Shown: piece after piece, positions 30,405 through 38,231 of the stretch
How positions within the stretch are numbered: position 1 is the stretch's first letter
How the letters are laid out: every line of letters begins with the position of its first letter
Assembly (NCBI RefSeq): GCF_001650405.1
Contig: NZ_LWCU01000011.1
Location: forward strand, 1-64,000
Reading direction: 5' to 3'
DNA: 64,000 nt
DNA from: Microbacterium sp. H83
GTDB lineage: Bacteria; Actinomycetota; Actinomycetes; Actinomycetales; Microbacteriaceae
Translations under genes and position numbers: made by a program
Notes under the pieces: generated by a model
Seen by the model: the letters and a program-made list of their open reading frames with translations, nothing else
Told to the model about the DNA's origin: nothing
Databases searched by the model: none

Positions 30405-32089
30405 TGACGATGACGACGACAAGAGCGCAACGACGACAGACGGAGGCGGGAGAGCTGCGGCTGACCCCGCGTGAGGCAAAGCGCCTGGAGCACAAGGTGC
30501 GACCCCCGGCTGTCACTCCGCTGCAACGCTGGCTGCAGTTCCTCGACCGCACCCGAACGCAGCGCCGCCGTGCGCTGGGGCGTGCGGGGCGTCGAGGCTG
30601 GCGTACCAGCGGCACGGGGCGGATGCCCTGGATCGAGCCGCTGCCGGAAGCACAGGGCACCACGGTGCAGGTGTGCGGTCTCTGGCCGTTCATCGCCGGT
30701 TCGAGCGACCTTCCCGTGGGCGTCCCCCTCGGGAAGAACCTGCTGAAAGGCACGGTGGTCTGCGCCGATCCGATCAGTTGGTTCCTCGCCAATCTGATCA
30801 ACCAGCCCTCGTGCTTCGTTCTCGGCCGTCCCGGCCTGGGAAAGTCGACGCTCGTACGTCGCATCGTGACGGTGCTGGAGGCCTGGGGGCACATCCCGAT
30901 GGTCCTCAGCGACACGAAGCCCGACTACGTGGATCTGATCGACGCGATGGGCGGGCAGGTGTTCCACCTGGGCCCTGGCCAGGAAGTCATCAACATCCTC
31001 GATTTCAGCCAGTTGCTGAGCGAGCTCGAGCAGATCCCCGACGACATCACCCGTGGCGACGCGCCGCGGCGTGAGGCTATCGACGCGATGAAGCGGCGTC
31101 GGGCCACTCTCGTGACGGGTCTGCTGGAGCTGGGCCGTGATGCCCGGATCAGCGAGAAGGAACGCAGCATGGTCGTGGAGGGCCTGCGCATCCTCGATGA
31201 AGAATTCGACATCGAGAAGGAAGGCCGGCAGCCGCGGATTAGCGACCTGGTGGCCCTGGTGCGCTCTCGTCACCCGCGCCTCGCCGCGATCGCGCAAGAC
31301 CGTGGCGATGAAGAACGGTATGCGGAGCGCACGGAGCTGCTGCTGGACGGTCTGATTGCGTTGACCTCGTCGGGTGTGTACGGGTCGATCTTCGACGGTG
31401 ATAGCACCGTGCAGATCGAGGCCGGTCGGCCGGTCGTGTTCGATCTGTCGTCGATCGATGACGGCGACCTGACCCTGCAGGCGGCCGTGCAGGCCGTGTC
31501 GTGGTCGTTCGGGTCTGCGGTCGTCGACGCGGAGAAGTACCTCGCGGATGCCGCCCTGCGGCCCCGCCGTCACTACTTCCTGGTGATGGATGAGCTGTGG
31601 CGCATGCTGCGCGCCAGTTCGGCGATGGTGTTCTTCGTCGACGCGCTGACGCGTCTGAACCGTGCACGCGGTATCGCACAGGCGATGATCACGCACACGA
31701 TGGATGACCTCAAGCTGTCGTCTGACGAGCTGACGACGATCGCGTGGGGCTTCGTGGCCCGGTCCGCGATGGTGTTCATCGGCGGGCTCGCGCAGTCCGA
31801 GATGGGGAACCTGGAGCAGGTGTTCGCCATGTCGGCACGCGAGAAGTCGATGATCATGGACTGGAGTGCCGACGGGTCGCTGAACCCGCACACGGGCACA
31901 CAGGCGGTCCCGCCTGGGCGAGGAAAGTTCTTGCTCAAGATCGGAAAGAAGCCGGGGACACCGTTCGAGGTGGAACTCACGGCTGCAGAGATGGACGTGA
32001 ACAACACGAACCGGGCCTGGACGACAGCGGCAGAGCGGTTCCGTGCGAACGCGGCACGCGTTACCGAGACGCTGGAGGAGGCGGCCTGA
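30401..32089 (+). CDS. VirB4-like conjugation ATPase
   Basis: 562 residues from the GTG at 30401 (ATG at 30404 equally likely). It powers channel assembly and substrate passage. Walker A is LGRPGLGKSTLVRR at about 141-154, DTKPDYVDLIDAMGG follows, and Walker B is RHYFLVMDELWRMLRAS near residue 395. THTMDDLKLS and SEMGNLEQVFAMSAREK are VirB4 C-terminal blocks. Only the ATPase half is present; the preceding SCO6880-type gene supplies the rest. Overlaps the next gene by one base (TGATG). Confidence 0.9.
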   Translation: MMTMTTTRAQRRQTEAGELRLTPREAKRLEHKVRPPAVTPLQRWLQFLDRTRTQRRRALGRAGRRGWRTSGTGRMPWIEPLPEAQGTTVQVCGLWPFIAGSSDLPVGVPLGKNLLKGTVVCADPISWFLANLINQPSCFVLGRPGLGKSTLVRRIVTVLEAWGHIPMVLSDTKPDYVDLIDAMGGQVFHLGPGQEVINILDFSQLLSELEQIPDDITRGDAPRREAIDAMKRRRATLVTGLLELGRDARISEKERSMVVEGLRILDEEFDIEKEGRQPRISDLVALVRSRHPRLAAIAQDRGDEERYAERTELLLDGLIALTSSGVYGSIFDGDSTVQIEAGRPVVFDLSSIDDGDLTLQAAVQAVSWSFGSAVVDAEKYLADAALRPRRHYFLVMDELWRMLRASSAMVFFVDALTRLNRARGIAQAMITHTMDDLKLSSDELTTIAWGFVARSAMVFIGGLAQSEMGNLEQVFAMSAREKSMIMDWSADGSLNPHTGTQAVPPGRGKFLLKIGKKPGTPFEVELTAAEMDVNNTNRAWTTAAERFRANAARVTETLEEAA

Positions 32090-33834
32090 TGCGCCCGAAC
32101 CGGCGGGCACAACCTCTCGCGGCCGACACCGGGTGGCTGGTGATCGGCGGGGTACTCGCGGTGGCGATGTTCGTCGGGGTGCTGGGCTGGTTGGCTGCGC
32201 TCACCAACCCCGGCGTCGACGAGCTCGGCCGGCGTGACCCTTTCACGGTGCTGGCGGCTGTTCTGACAGGGAAGCTGTCGCCGGCGCCGCTGCAGGTCGT
32301 GATCTTCCTGCTCGGGCTGATTGTCCTGGGGGTGGCGGCCGCCGCGATCGCCACGCTGGCGCTGCGGCGCCGGTCATCGGGATCCCGGGTCGACCACAAG
32401 GCGGCGTCGATGGGACAGATCCGCGAGCTGGATGAGATGACGCAGAAGAAGGTCGCGGAGGACACCGCCCGTCTCGGCGCAGAAGGCGCAGCGGACGGTG
32501 TCCCGCTCGGCCGACACATCCCGTCCGGCAAGTTCCTCTTCGGCACGTGGGAGTGGGTGCAGATCTGGCTCATGGGACCGCGTGCGGGCAAGACGAGCTG
32601 CGTGTGCGTGCCGCAGATCCTGGAGACGCAGGGGCCGGTGTTCGCGACGTCGAACAAGCGAGACATCGTCGACCTCACCCGCGGGCCGCGATCGGAGATC
32701 GGCCGCATGTGGATCCACGACGTGCAGGACATCATCGGGGCGGAGCCCACCTGGTGGTGGAATCCGCTGTCGTTCGTGACGAACTTCGAACGTGCGGAGA
32801 AGCTTGTCGACGTGTTCGTCTCGGCCGCGCAAGAAGCTGACGCGAAGGAAGATGCGTACTTCGGGCCGGCCGGCCGGGAGACACTCGCGCGGTTGTTCCT
32901 CACCGCTGCGGTGACGGGGAGACCCATCACTGACGTGTACCTGTGGGCGATGGATCCCAGCGGGCGGGATCCCGAGATCGGAGATCCGTCTGTGCTGCTC
33001 GTCGAGGACGACTACACGCAGGCACAGGGCCTCTCGAAGACGCAGACGCTCACGGAGAAGCAGCGTGACGGCGTGTACGGCACGGTGCGGACCTTTATCG
33101 GCGTCCTGGCCAACAAGAAGGTGCTCCCGTGGATCACGGACACCGACGGGCGACCGCACTTCGACCCGTACGACTTCGTCAAGTCCACCGACACCGTCTA
33201 CGCGATCTCTCGCGAGGGCGGTGGTAGCGCCAGGGCGATCACCGCGGCGCTGACGATGGCGGTCCTCACGGCCGCCGAGGAAGTCGGTTCCCGGATGCGT
33301 GGCGGCCGCCTCGCAACACCGTTGATGGCGGTCCTCGACGAGGCCGCGAACGTGTGCCGGTGGCGAGACCTGCCCGACGTGTATTCGCACTACGGCAGCC
33401 GCGGCATCATCGTCTCCACGTTCTTCCAGTCCTGGCAACAGGGCGTCGAAGCGTTCGGCATCAACGGGATGGACAAGCTCTGGGGAGCCGCGAATATTCG
33501 CGCCTCGGGCAGCGGCCTCGCGGACGATAAGTTCCTCCCGCACCTGTCCCAGCTGATCGGTGACCACGACGTGGTGCACCGCACCAGCACCCAGCAGCAC
33601 GGAGGCCGGTCGACGACGACCAGTATCAGCCGCGAGCGGATCTTCGACGTCTCGGAACTCGCAGCGATGCCGCGCGGCCGCGCGGTGATGATCCCCGCCA
33701 CACAGCCGGCGACGCTGTTCGCGCTCGAGCACTGGTCGGCGAAACCGTACGGCGAGAAAGTGGCCGCGAGCCGCGACTACTACGAAGCGCAGGCGGTCCA
33801 GACGGGACACCTCGAGGAGACATCGAATGTCTGA
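32089..33834 (+). CDS. VirD4/TraG-type coupling protein
   Basis: 581 residues from the ATG at 32089. Two TM helices at 15-37 and 66-93 anchor the ring. Walker A is LMGPRAGKTSCVCVP at 161-175, then TSNKRDIVDLTRG, and Walker B LMAVLDEAANVCRWRDLPDVYSHYGSRGI. It docks the relaxosome on the channel and pumps DNA. It lacks the long all-alpha domain of larger relatives. Stop overlaps the DUF4913 gene by 8 bases. Confidence 0.95.
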   Translation: MRPNRRAQPLAADTGWLVIGGVLAVAMFVGVLGWLAALTNPGVDELGRRDPFTVLAAVLTGKLSPAPLQVVIFLLGLIVLGVAAAAIATLALRRRSSGSRVDHKAASMGQIRELDEMTQKKVAEDTARLGAEGAADGVPLGRHIPSGKFLFGTWEWVQIWLMGPRAGKTSCVCVPQILETQGPVFATSNKRDIVDLTRGPRSEIGRMWIHDVQDIIGAEPTWWWNPLSFVTNFERAEKLVDVFVSAAQEADAKEDAYFGPAGRETLARLFLTAAVTGRPITDVYLWAMDPSGRDPEIGDPSVLLVEDDYTQAQGLSKTQTLTEKQRDGVYGTVRTFIGVLANKKVLPWITDTDGRPHFDPYDFVKSTDTVYAISREGGGSARAITAALTMAVLTAAEEVGSRMRGGRLATPLMAVLDEAANVCRWRDLPDVYSHYGSRGIIVSTFFQSWQQGVEAFGINGMDKLWGAANIRASGSGLADDKFLPHLSQLIGDHDVVHRTSTQQHGGRSTTTSISRERIFDVSELAAMPRGRAVMIPATQPATLFALEHWSAKPYGEKVAASRDYYEAQAVQTGHLEETSNV

Positions 33835-34207
33835 TTACGACGACGAGACCCCGGATGAGCCCGAGGTCGAAACGTACTACCCGAACGTGTATATGTGGGT
33901 CGAACACTGGCTGTTGCCGCACTGGAAGCGTGACCTGTCCCCGGCTCGGTGGGATGCCCGCTGGTGGGAGTACACCGAGGTCCTCAGCCGGTTCGAGGCC
34001 CTGTGGCGGGCGTGGGAGTTCCTGCGCCTTGAAGGGCCGACCGGTATGGCGGTCTTCTTCCGCGACTACCTCGACACGGCCATGCCGATCATCACGGCGA
34101 GCGATGGCCCGTTCTGGCGTGTCGAGAAAGTCTCTCGAACACGCACGCTGCCCGAACAGTGGCCGAGCGAGCTTCCCTCGCCTGAGGACATGCCCGACCT
34201 GGTCTGA
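33827..34207 (+). CDS. DUF4913 domain protein
   Basis: 126 residues. YYPNVYMWVEHWLLPHWKRD, then WDARWWEYTEVLSRFEALWRAWEFLRLEGPTGMAVFFRDYLDTAMPIITASDGPF, is the DUF4913 signature, a small tryptophan-rich family that follows traG in many actinobacterial conjugative elements. Function unknown; position suggests a cofactor of the coupling protein. Confidence 0.9.
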   Translation: MSDYDDETPDEPEVETYYPNVYMWVEHWLLPHWKRDLSPARWDARWWEYTEVLSRFEALWRAWEFLRLEGPTGMAVFFRDYLDTAMPIITASDGPFWRVEKVSRTRTLPEQWPSELPSPEDMPDLV

Positions 34208-34221
34208 CCGGAGCTGACGCG

Positions 34222-34887
34222 ATGCTGTTCTACGACATCTTCTTCCTCGTCCTGGCGGCGGTGGGAGCCGCTTTTCTCCTGGTGCCTGTCTTTCGGGATC
34301 CCGGGATGGCACGCCGCAAGCGCGTCACCCGCTGGGTCCACGCGATCGGCCTGTGCCTGGTGGCGGTGTCTCTCGTGGCCGTCGGCCGAACGTCGGCCGA
34401 GTGGGCCGCGTTTCTCGTCCTCGCCGTCGTGGCCGTCTGGGCACTGGTGATCCTCGCGCTCCGCCTCCAGGACCGCATCGAGCAGACTCGGGGGCTCAGG
34501 GCAGATGCCACGCTAGGTCAGCTGGCCGCACCGACGCCGATCTCCGCGACGCGGGCGTTCTTCCACTGGATCGCATGGTCAGTGGGAGGGGGCACGGTCC
34601 TCCTGCTGGCAGTGATGGTGCTCGGCGGGATCCTCGAACCCGAACTGACATCGTCCGTGATGAACGTACCGGACGCGTGGAAGCTGATCCTCGGTGCCGA
34701 CATCCTGATCATCGTGGCGGCCGGGATCGGCGTGCTGATCCAAAAGCTCACGCGTGATGAAGCGGTCCGGTACCACGAGGCCCTGACGGAGGGCATCACC
34801 GCCCGGCTGCGGGCGGAAGAAGCCGCCGGCTACGGCAAGGGGTATTCGGACGCGCTGTCAGGAACCGCACCAAACGAAGGCAGCTAA
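34222..34887 (+). CDS. Multi-pass membrane protein of the transfer operon
   Basis: 221 residues. About five hydrophobic helices: 4-21 (YDIFFLVLAAVGAAFLLVP), 38-54, 60-80 (AAFLVLAVVAVWALVILAL), 113-140 (WIAWSVGGGTVLLLAVMVLGGIL) and 152-172 (LILGADILIIVAAGIGVLI). The C-terminus is hydrophilic (TAR LRAEEAAGYGKGYSDAL). No known family. Within the operon this could be an entry-exclusion or channel accessory protein. Confidence 0.6.
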   Translation: MLFYDIFFLVLAAVGAAFLLVPVFRDPGMARRKRVTRWVHAIGLCLVAVSLVAVGRTSAEWAAFLVLAVVAVWALVILALRLQDRIEQTRGLRADATLGQLAAPTPISATRAFFHWIAWSVGGGTVLLLAVMVLGGILEPELTSSVMNVPDAWKLILGADILIIVAAGIGVLIQKLTRDEAVRYHEALTEGITARLRAEEAAGYGKGYSDALSGTAPNEGS

Positions 34888-34893
34888 GTACCC

Positions 34894-35292
34894 ATGGGAC
34901 TGTTTTCGCGGCGCGGTAGGGCAGAGCTGATCACCGATCTGCGGCCGGGGGAGATCTTCGTGTTCGGATCGAACGCTGCGGGCTCTCACGCGGGCGGCGC
35001 CGCCCGACAGGCCGTGCGAGACTTCGGCGCCATCATGGGGCAGGCTCACGGACTCCAGGGCCGCTCATACGCGCTGGTGTCGATGTCTGGTCTGGATGTG
35101 ATCGCGGAGGAAACCGCCACGTTCTATGCGTTCGCTCGCACGCATCCAGAGCTGACGTTCTTGGTGACGGAGATTGGGTGTGGCATCGCTGGCCACACCC
35201 CCACAGAGGTCGCGCCATTGTTCGCCGGAGCTCCGCGAAACGTCGTCCTTCCGCGCTCATTTATAGAGCTTCTTGAGGGTACGCATGAGTGA
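34894..35292 (+). CDS. Macro-domain-like (A1S_2505-type) protein
   Basis: 132 residues. TDLRPGEIFVFGSNAAGSHAGGAARQAVRDFGAIMGQAHGLQGRSYALVSM is the signature of a small macro-fold family met in phages and plasmids; macro domains bind or hydrolyse ADP-ribose derivatives. The glycine-rich FGSN..G.H.GGAA loop is intact. FLVTEIGCGIAGHTPTEVAPLF completes the fold. On a plasmid it might remove ADP-ribose marks or blunt NAD-derived immune signals. It overlaps the next gene by 8 bases. Confidence 0.8.
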   Translation: MGLFSRRGRAELITDLRPGEIFVFGSNAAGSHAGGAARQAVRDFGAIMGQAHGLQGRSYALVSMSGLDVIAEETATFYAFARTHPELTFLVTEIGCGIAGHTPTEVAPLFAGAPRNVVLPRSFIELLEGTHE

Positions 35293-36172
35293 GTCGGGAG
35301 AGCGGGCTCGTGCAGCTGCTTTCGGACGGCAGCGCGCGCAGGCCGAGCAGAGAGAGGCACAAGCGATCCTCGATCGGATACCGCCGCCGTGGTACCGAGT
35401 GGCCGCTGCGCGTGCGCATCGTCGCGCGGCCGACGAGGCGCGGGTCAGCTTCGAGCGTGCACGGTACGAAATCGGAGAGCACGAGAATGCTCTCGCGCAT
35501 CTCGGTGCCGGCGCAGATCCGGACGAGTGGGGAGTGTTCAGCCTTGCCCCCGGCGTCAGCCTGGAGGCGACTCTCGCCCGGCTTGAGGCAGGGCGATACG
35601 AGAACGCGGATCTCGCGGGCGCTGCCGCCGCATTGCGGCCGCTCGTGGCTCCCGCGCGCGCGTCGACCGTTCTCGGTGACGCTGCCGCGCGGAAGGAGAT
35701 CGAACGGGCAGTGGCCGCCCTGGCGGCGCGGGCACCCCGCAGGCTCGTGCGCGAGCTCATCGACCATCTCCCCGCCCGCGAGCGGCCGTTGCCGGCACGC
35801 GCCGAGGATCTCGCTCACTACGGCAGGTACAAGCTGCTCGTCACCGAGAGCGCGTCAAAGATCCGCCTCGACGACATCGTGATGGGCTCGGTGCGGGGGA
35901 GGGGCTTCGGCAGCTCACTCCTGCAGGAGCTATGCCGGTACGCAGACCATCGCTCCCTGCCGATCGTATGCACCATGATGACCGACTACCCGGACCTGCC
36001 GCGGGATGCGTCCCCGGAGGAGTACAAGGCGGCCCAGCGGACCGCTGAGCGTCGCCTGGCCGGGTGGTACCACCGCCATGGCTTCCGGTCCTCTCGCCCC
36101 GTCGACGAGTGGAAATCCCGCACGGATCTACGGCGGGAACCCGGCCCCCACGAACGGAAGGAAACGACATGA
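35285..36172 (+). CDS. GNAT-like protein with long helical N-terminus
   Basis: 295 residues from the ATG at 35285 after TGAGGG. Residues 1-160 are helical and charged (RAAAFGRQRAQAEQREAQAI; YEIGEHENALAHLGAG; VALAARAPRRLVRELIDHLP-like). Residues 175-275 resemble a GNAT acetyltransferase: YKLLVTESASKIRLDDIVMGSVRGRGFGSSLLQELCRYADHRSLPIVCTM has the R-G-x-G-x-G acetyl-CoA loop, and GWYHRHGFRSS the C-terminal strand. The substrate is unknown. Fusion of a long helical arm to GNAT is unusual. Overlaps the CPBP gene by ATGA. Confidence 0.65.
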   Translation: MSESGERARAAAFGRQRAQAEQREAQAILDRIPPPWYRVAAARAHRRAADEARVSFERARYEIGEHENALAHLGAGADPDEWGVFSLAPGVSLEATLARLEAGRYENADLAGAAAALRPLVAPARASTVLGDAAARKEIERAVAALAARAPRRLVRELIDHLPARERPLPARAEDLAHYGRYKLLVTESASKIRLDDIVMGSVRGRGFGSSLLQELCRYADHRSLPIVCTMMTDYPDLPRDASPEEYKAAQRTAERRLAGWYHRHGFRSSRPVDEWKSRTDLRREPGPHERKETT

Positions 36173-37074
36173 CCGAGAACACGACAGTCCCAGAGAAACC
36201 CGCGCGCACGACGCTGCGCGACGCGCTGCGACAGATCCGGGATGAGATCGCGGCACAGTTCGCGATCGACCGCACCGGCATCACACGCCGAGAGGTCCCT
36301 GCCCGGGCGAAAGCCGCAGCCTGGGCCGCGATCGCCGGAATCTACCTCGTGGGCTGGAGCGAAGGGGTCCGGGTTGCTGTCGTGATGCTGCTCGGATGGA
36401 CTCCTGCGCCCGACACGTGGCCCACGGGTACCGTTGCCACCGCCACGGCGGGCATCGTACGACAGATCGCCGTGGTGTTGATGGCGGCCGCGTTGATCTG
36501 GGCGTTTCGTCGGTACGCGGGCGCTGAGGTACAACGTGCCACCTGGAGGACCAGCGTCAAGACGTTCCCCGTCGGCTACCTCGCCGTGTTCATCGGATTC
36601 ACCCTCGCGGGGGCGCTCAGCACGGTCTTCGGGTTGCCGTCCAACGAGTTCGATCTTGCGCCGATCGATGACCCGCTTCTGCACGTTCTCAATATCGTCA
36701 ACGATGGGATGGCCGGCCCAAGCGAGGAGCTGGCCCTTCTCGCGCTCGTCGTCGTTGCGCTCCGTGCCACCGGGCACAGCTGGACTGTGGTCCTCATCGC
36801 GGCGATTGCTGTGCGGGTGCCCTTTCACCTGTACTACGGCTGGGGTGCGATCGGCCTCGCCGCCTGGGCCCTCCTGATGGTTCTGCTGTACCGCCGCACG
36901 GGAGCTATCGTCGCCCTCATCCTCGAGCACGCCACGTTCAACATGCTCACTTACGCCGGCGCCATCGGATGGTCACTCAAGCTGATCTTCACGCTGTCTG
37001 GCCTCGTGGTCGTCGGCGTCGTCTTGACTAAAAGCATCGCGCAGCGAGAGAAGGCCGCAGCGGAGAAACCGTAG
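36169..37074 (+). CDS. CPBP-family intramembrane protease-like protein
   Basis: 301 residues, ATG at 36169 after GGAAGG. Six to eight TM helices. CPBP (Abi/CAAX-like) motifs: GMAGPSEELALLALVVVAL (EE pair of motif 1, but the expected Arg four places on is replaced), AVRVPFHLYYGWG (motif 2) and LEHATFNMLTY (H-x3-N, motif 3). CPBP members process prenylated proteins or give immunity to bacteriocins. As the last gene of the transfer operon it may provide entry exclusion or self-immunity. Confidence 0.75.
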   Translation: MTENTTVPEKPARTTLRDALRQIRDEIAAQFAIDRTGITRREVPARAKAAAWAAIAGIYLVGWSEGVRVAVVMLLGWTPAPDTWPTGTVATATAGIVRQIAVVLMAAALIWAFRRYAGAEVQRATWRTSVKTFPVGYLAVFIGFTLAGALSTVFGLPSNEFDLAPIDDPLLHVLNIVNDGMAGPSEELALLALVVVALRATGHSWTVVLIAAIAVRVPFHLYYGWGAIGLAAWALLMVLLYRRTGAIVALILEHATFNMLTYAGAIGWSLKLIFTLSGLVVVGVVLTKSIAQREKAAAEKP

Positions 37075-37091
37075 TGCGCTCGGCACACGTC

Positions 37092-37128
37092 GAGAGAGGG
37101 CCCCGCCAGCTCGGCGGGGCCCTCTCTC
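37092..37128. terminator. Strong bidirectional terminator closing the transfer operon
   Basis: A 16-bp perfect stem (37092-37107 with 37113-37128, gagagaggg... and ...ccctctctc) with a 5-base loop and a CTCTCTTGAGTT tail. It lies 18 bases after the CPBP stop and 31 bases before the stop of the opposing gene. Confidence 0.85.
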
Positions 37129-37158
37129 TTGAGTTCTGCCGGACAGCCCGCGCGGTGG

Positions 37159-37404
37159 TTACTCCCCAATTTCTCCGATGTGCTCGCCAGAGAGAGCGCG
37201 TTTGACGAGCTGCGCATGCTCGGCAGACACCGGGAACTGGATCTCGGCGCCGTCTGGGAAATGCTCGTCCCCGGCACTGACCATGAGAAGGAAGTCGCCA
37301 CTCGGGTACTGCGTGATGGTGAGTGATCCGCTTGTCAGCGACGGCTCCCCGTCGATGGTGCTCACCGGCCAAGTCAACGTGATCCGAAGGTTGTCGTTGT
37401 CCAT
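37159..37404 (-). CDS. Small beta-rich hypothetical protein
   Basis: 81 residues: MDNDNLRITLTWPVSTIDGE, then SLTITQYPSGDFLLMVSAGDEHFPDGAEIQFPVSAEHAQLVKRAL. The ATG at 37404 has CGGAG upstream. Alternating strands suggest a small beta sandwich. The family is unknown. It is convergent with the transfer operon and marks the right limit of the intact plasmid backbone. Confidence 0.6.
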   Translation of the reverse strand: MDNDNLRITLTWPVSTIDGEPSLTSGSLTITQYPSGDFLLMVSAGDEHFPDGAEIQFPVSAEHAQLVKRALSGEHIGEIGE

Positions 37405-37409
37405 CTATA

Positions 37410-37617
37410 CTCCGAGCGGTGCGACGGATGCTGCGGCCGAGTGGAACGCCGCATACCGCGGCCGCCGCGTCGTTCATCCGGGACGCGAGGCGACCGAGGT
37501 CGACCCGCAGATGTACGAGCAGATGAACACCGAGCTGGGTGCGCTGCGCGAGCGGCTGCGCAGCGTTCCCGTCGACGATCGCGAGACGTGGGCGCGTGTC
37601 GCACGGCACACGGCAGG
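37410..37617 (+). pseudogene. Fragment of a plasmid gene (possibly relaxase C-terminus)
   Basis: An open plus-strand stretch without its own start reads ATDAAAEWNAAYRGRRVVHP, then QMYEQMNTELGALRERLRSVPVDDRETWARVARHTAG, and then breaks into unrelated sequence at about 37617. Composition is coding-like. The helical ...W..VAR.TAG ending recalls the C-terminal region of actinobacterial mobilisation relaxases, but this is a weak resemblance. Confidence 0.35.
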
Positions 37618-37711
37618 CCGAGCGAGCGCAGAGGCTCGGCTCGGTTCACGCCAAGGGTCGTCACGGCGTCTCCGGTGCGTGCGGCGAGTTCGGCGACGTT
37701 GATCAACGCCG
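37618..37711 (-). pseudogene. Remnant of an M20 amidohydrolase
   Basis: On the minus strand LINVAELAARTGDAVTTLGV and NRAEPLRSLG closely match residues of the M20 enzyme at 39357-40625 (LINDAELAARIGDAVVTLGV, SRAEPLRSLG). Nucleotides differ at many places, so it comes from a related but distinct gene, not from a recent copy. Only about 31 codons remain. Confidence 0.7.
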
Positions 37712-37992
37712 ACTGTTTACTGGGCGTGTCTGCGTAGTGACATCTGCAGCATGTAGCGGGATGTTCTTCGACAAGGGTGCAGCGGCGAGTCCATCCCGTC
37801 GATGATGTAGAGCGCCGTCGCCGACGGCAAGCCATACTCACAACGGCGGCGTTGGCTAACTATACGAACAGTCGATCCGCCTGTCAGAGATGTAACAAAG
37901 ACGTCATATGATCTGATTGCTGTTGAAATGTCTAAATAAGTACAGTGGTGTGACAGTGCTGAGGTGACGATGCCCAGCCAAACCCCAAGGAG

Positions 37993-38091
37993 ATGACCGT
38001 CGTACGCTTCACTCGTTCCCTTTCCCTCACCGGCGGTGCTGCGCTGAGTGCTGGGCTGGTGGTCGAGTGCGGCATCAACCTGGCTCGTTGA
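37993..38091 (+). pseudogene. Signal-peptide stub, probable ABC substrate-binding protein
   Basis: A 32-codon frame with AAGGAG directly before the ATG reads MTVVRFTRSLSLTGGAALSA then GLVVECGINLAR and stops. The basic start, hydrophobic core and ECG (lipobox-like) end suit a binding-protein lipoprotein cut off after its signal. The importer at 50.2-53.4 kb lacks such a gene. AT-rich promoter-like DNA lies just upstream (37900-37960). Confidence 0.45.
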
Positions 38092-38177
38092 GCCGTCGGC
38101 GGGGGCGGTCGATGACGCCCGCACGGTTCGTCCGCGTCCGATCCCGTGCAGACTTCGTATCAATTGGAATCGCGCGC

Positions 38178-38231
38178 ATGCGCGAGCAGTCGCTGGCTGA
38201 ACAGTGTGAGGTGTACCGCAATGTCTACTGA
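38178..38231 (+). pseudogene. C-terminal remnant of a second glutamine synthetase
   Basis: In frame, these codons read REQSLAEQCEVYRNVY and stop at 38229-38231; the glutamine synthetase at 42270-43619 ends GRSLTEQCEVYARVY. In both places the stop overlaps the ATG/GTG-TCT-ACT-GA start of the next gene. The rest of the gene is gone, so the amidohydrolase once followed a glutamine synthetase directly. Confidence 0.7.

Noticed and set aside
30383..32110. 575-codon minus-strand frame opposite the VirB4-like gene
   Set aside because: The plus strand has Walker motifs and operon overlaps; the minus frame is low-complexity antisense.
5497..37404. Integrative element with att sites
   Set aside because: No integrase or excisionase and no matching direct repeats at the borders seen; replication and partition genes favour a plasmid.
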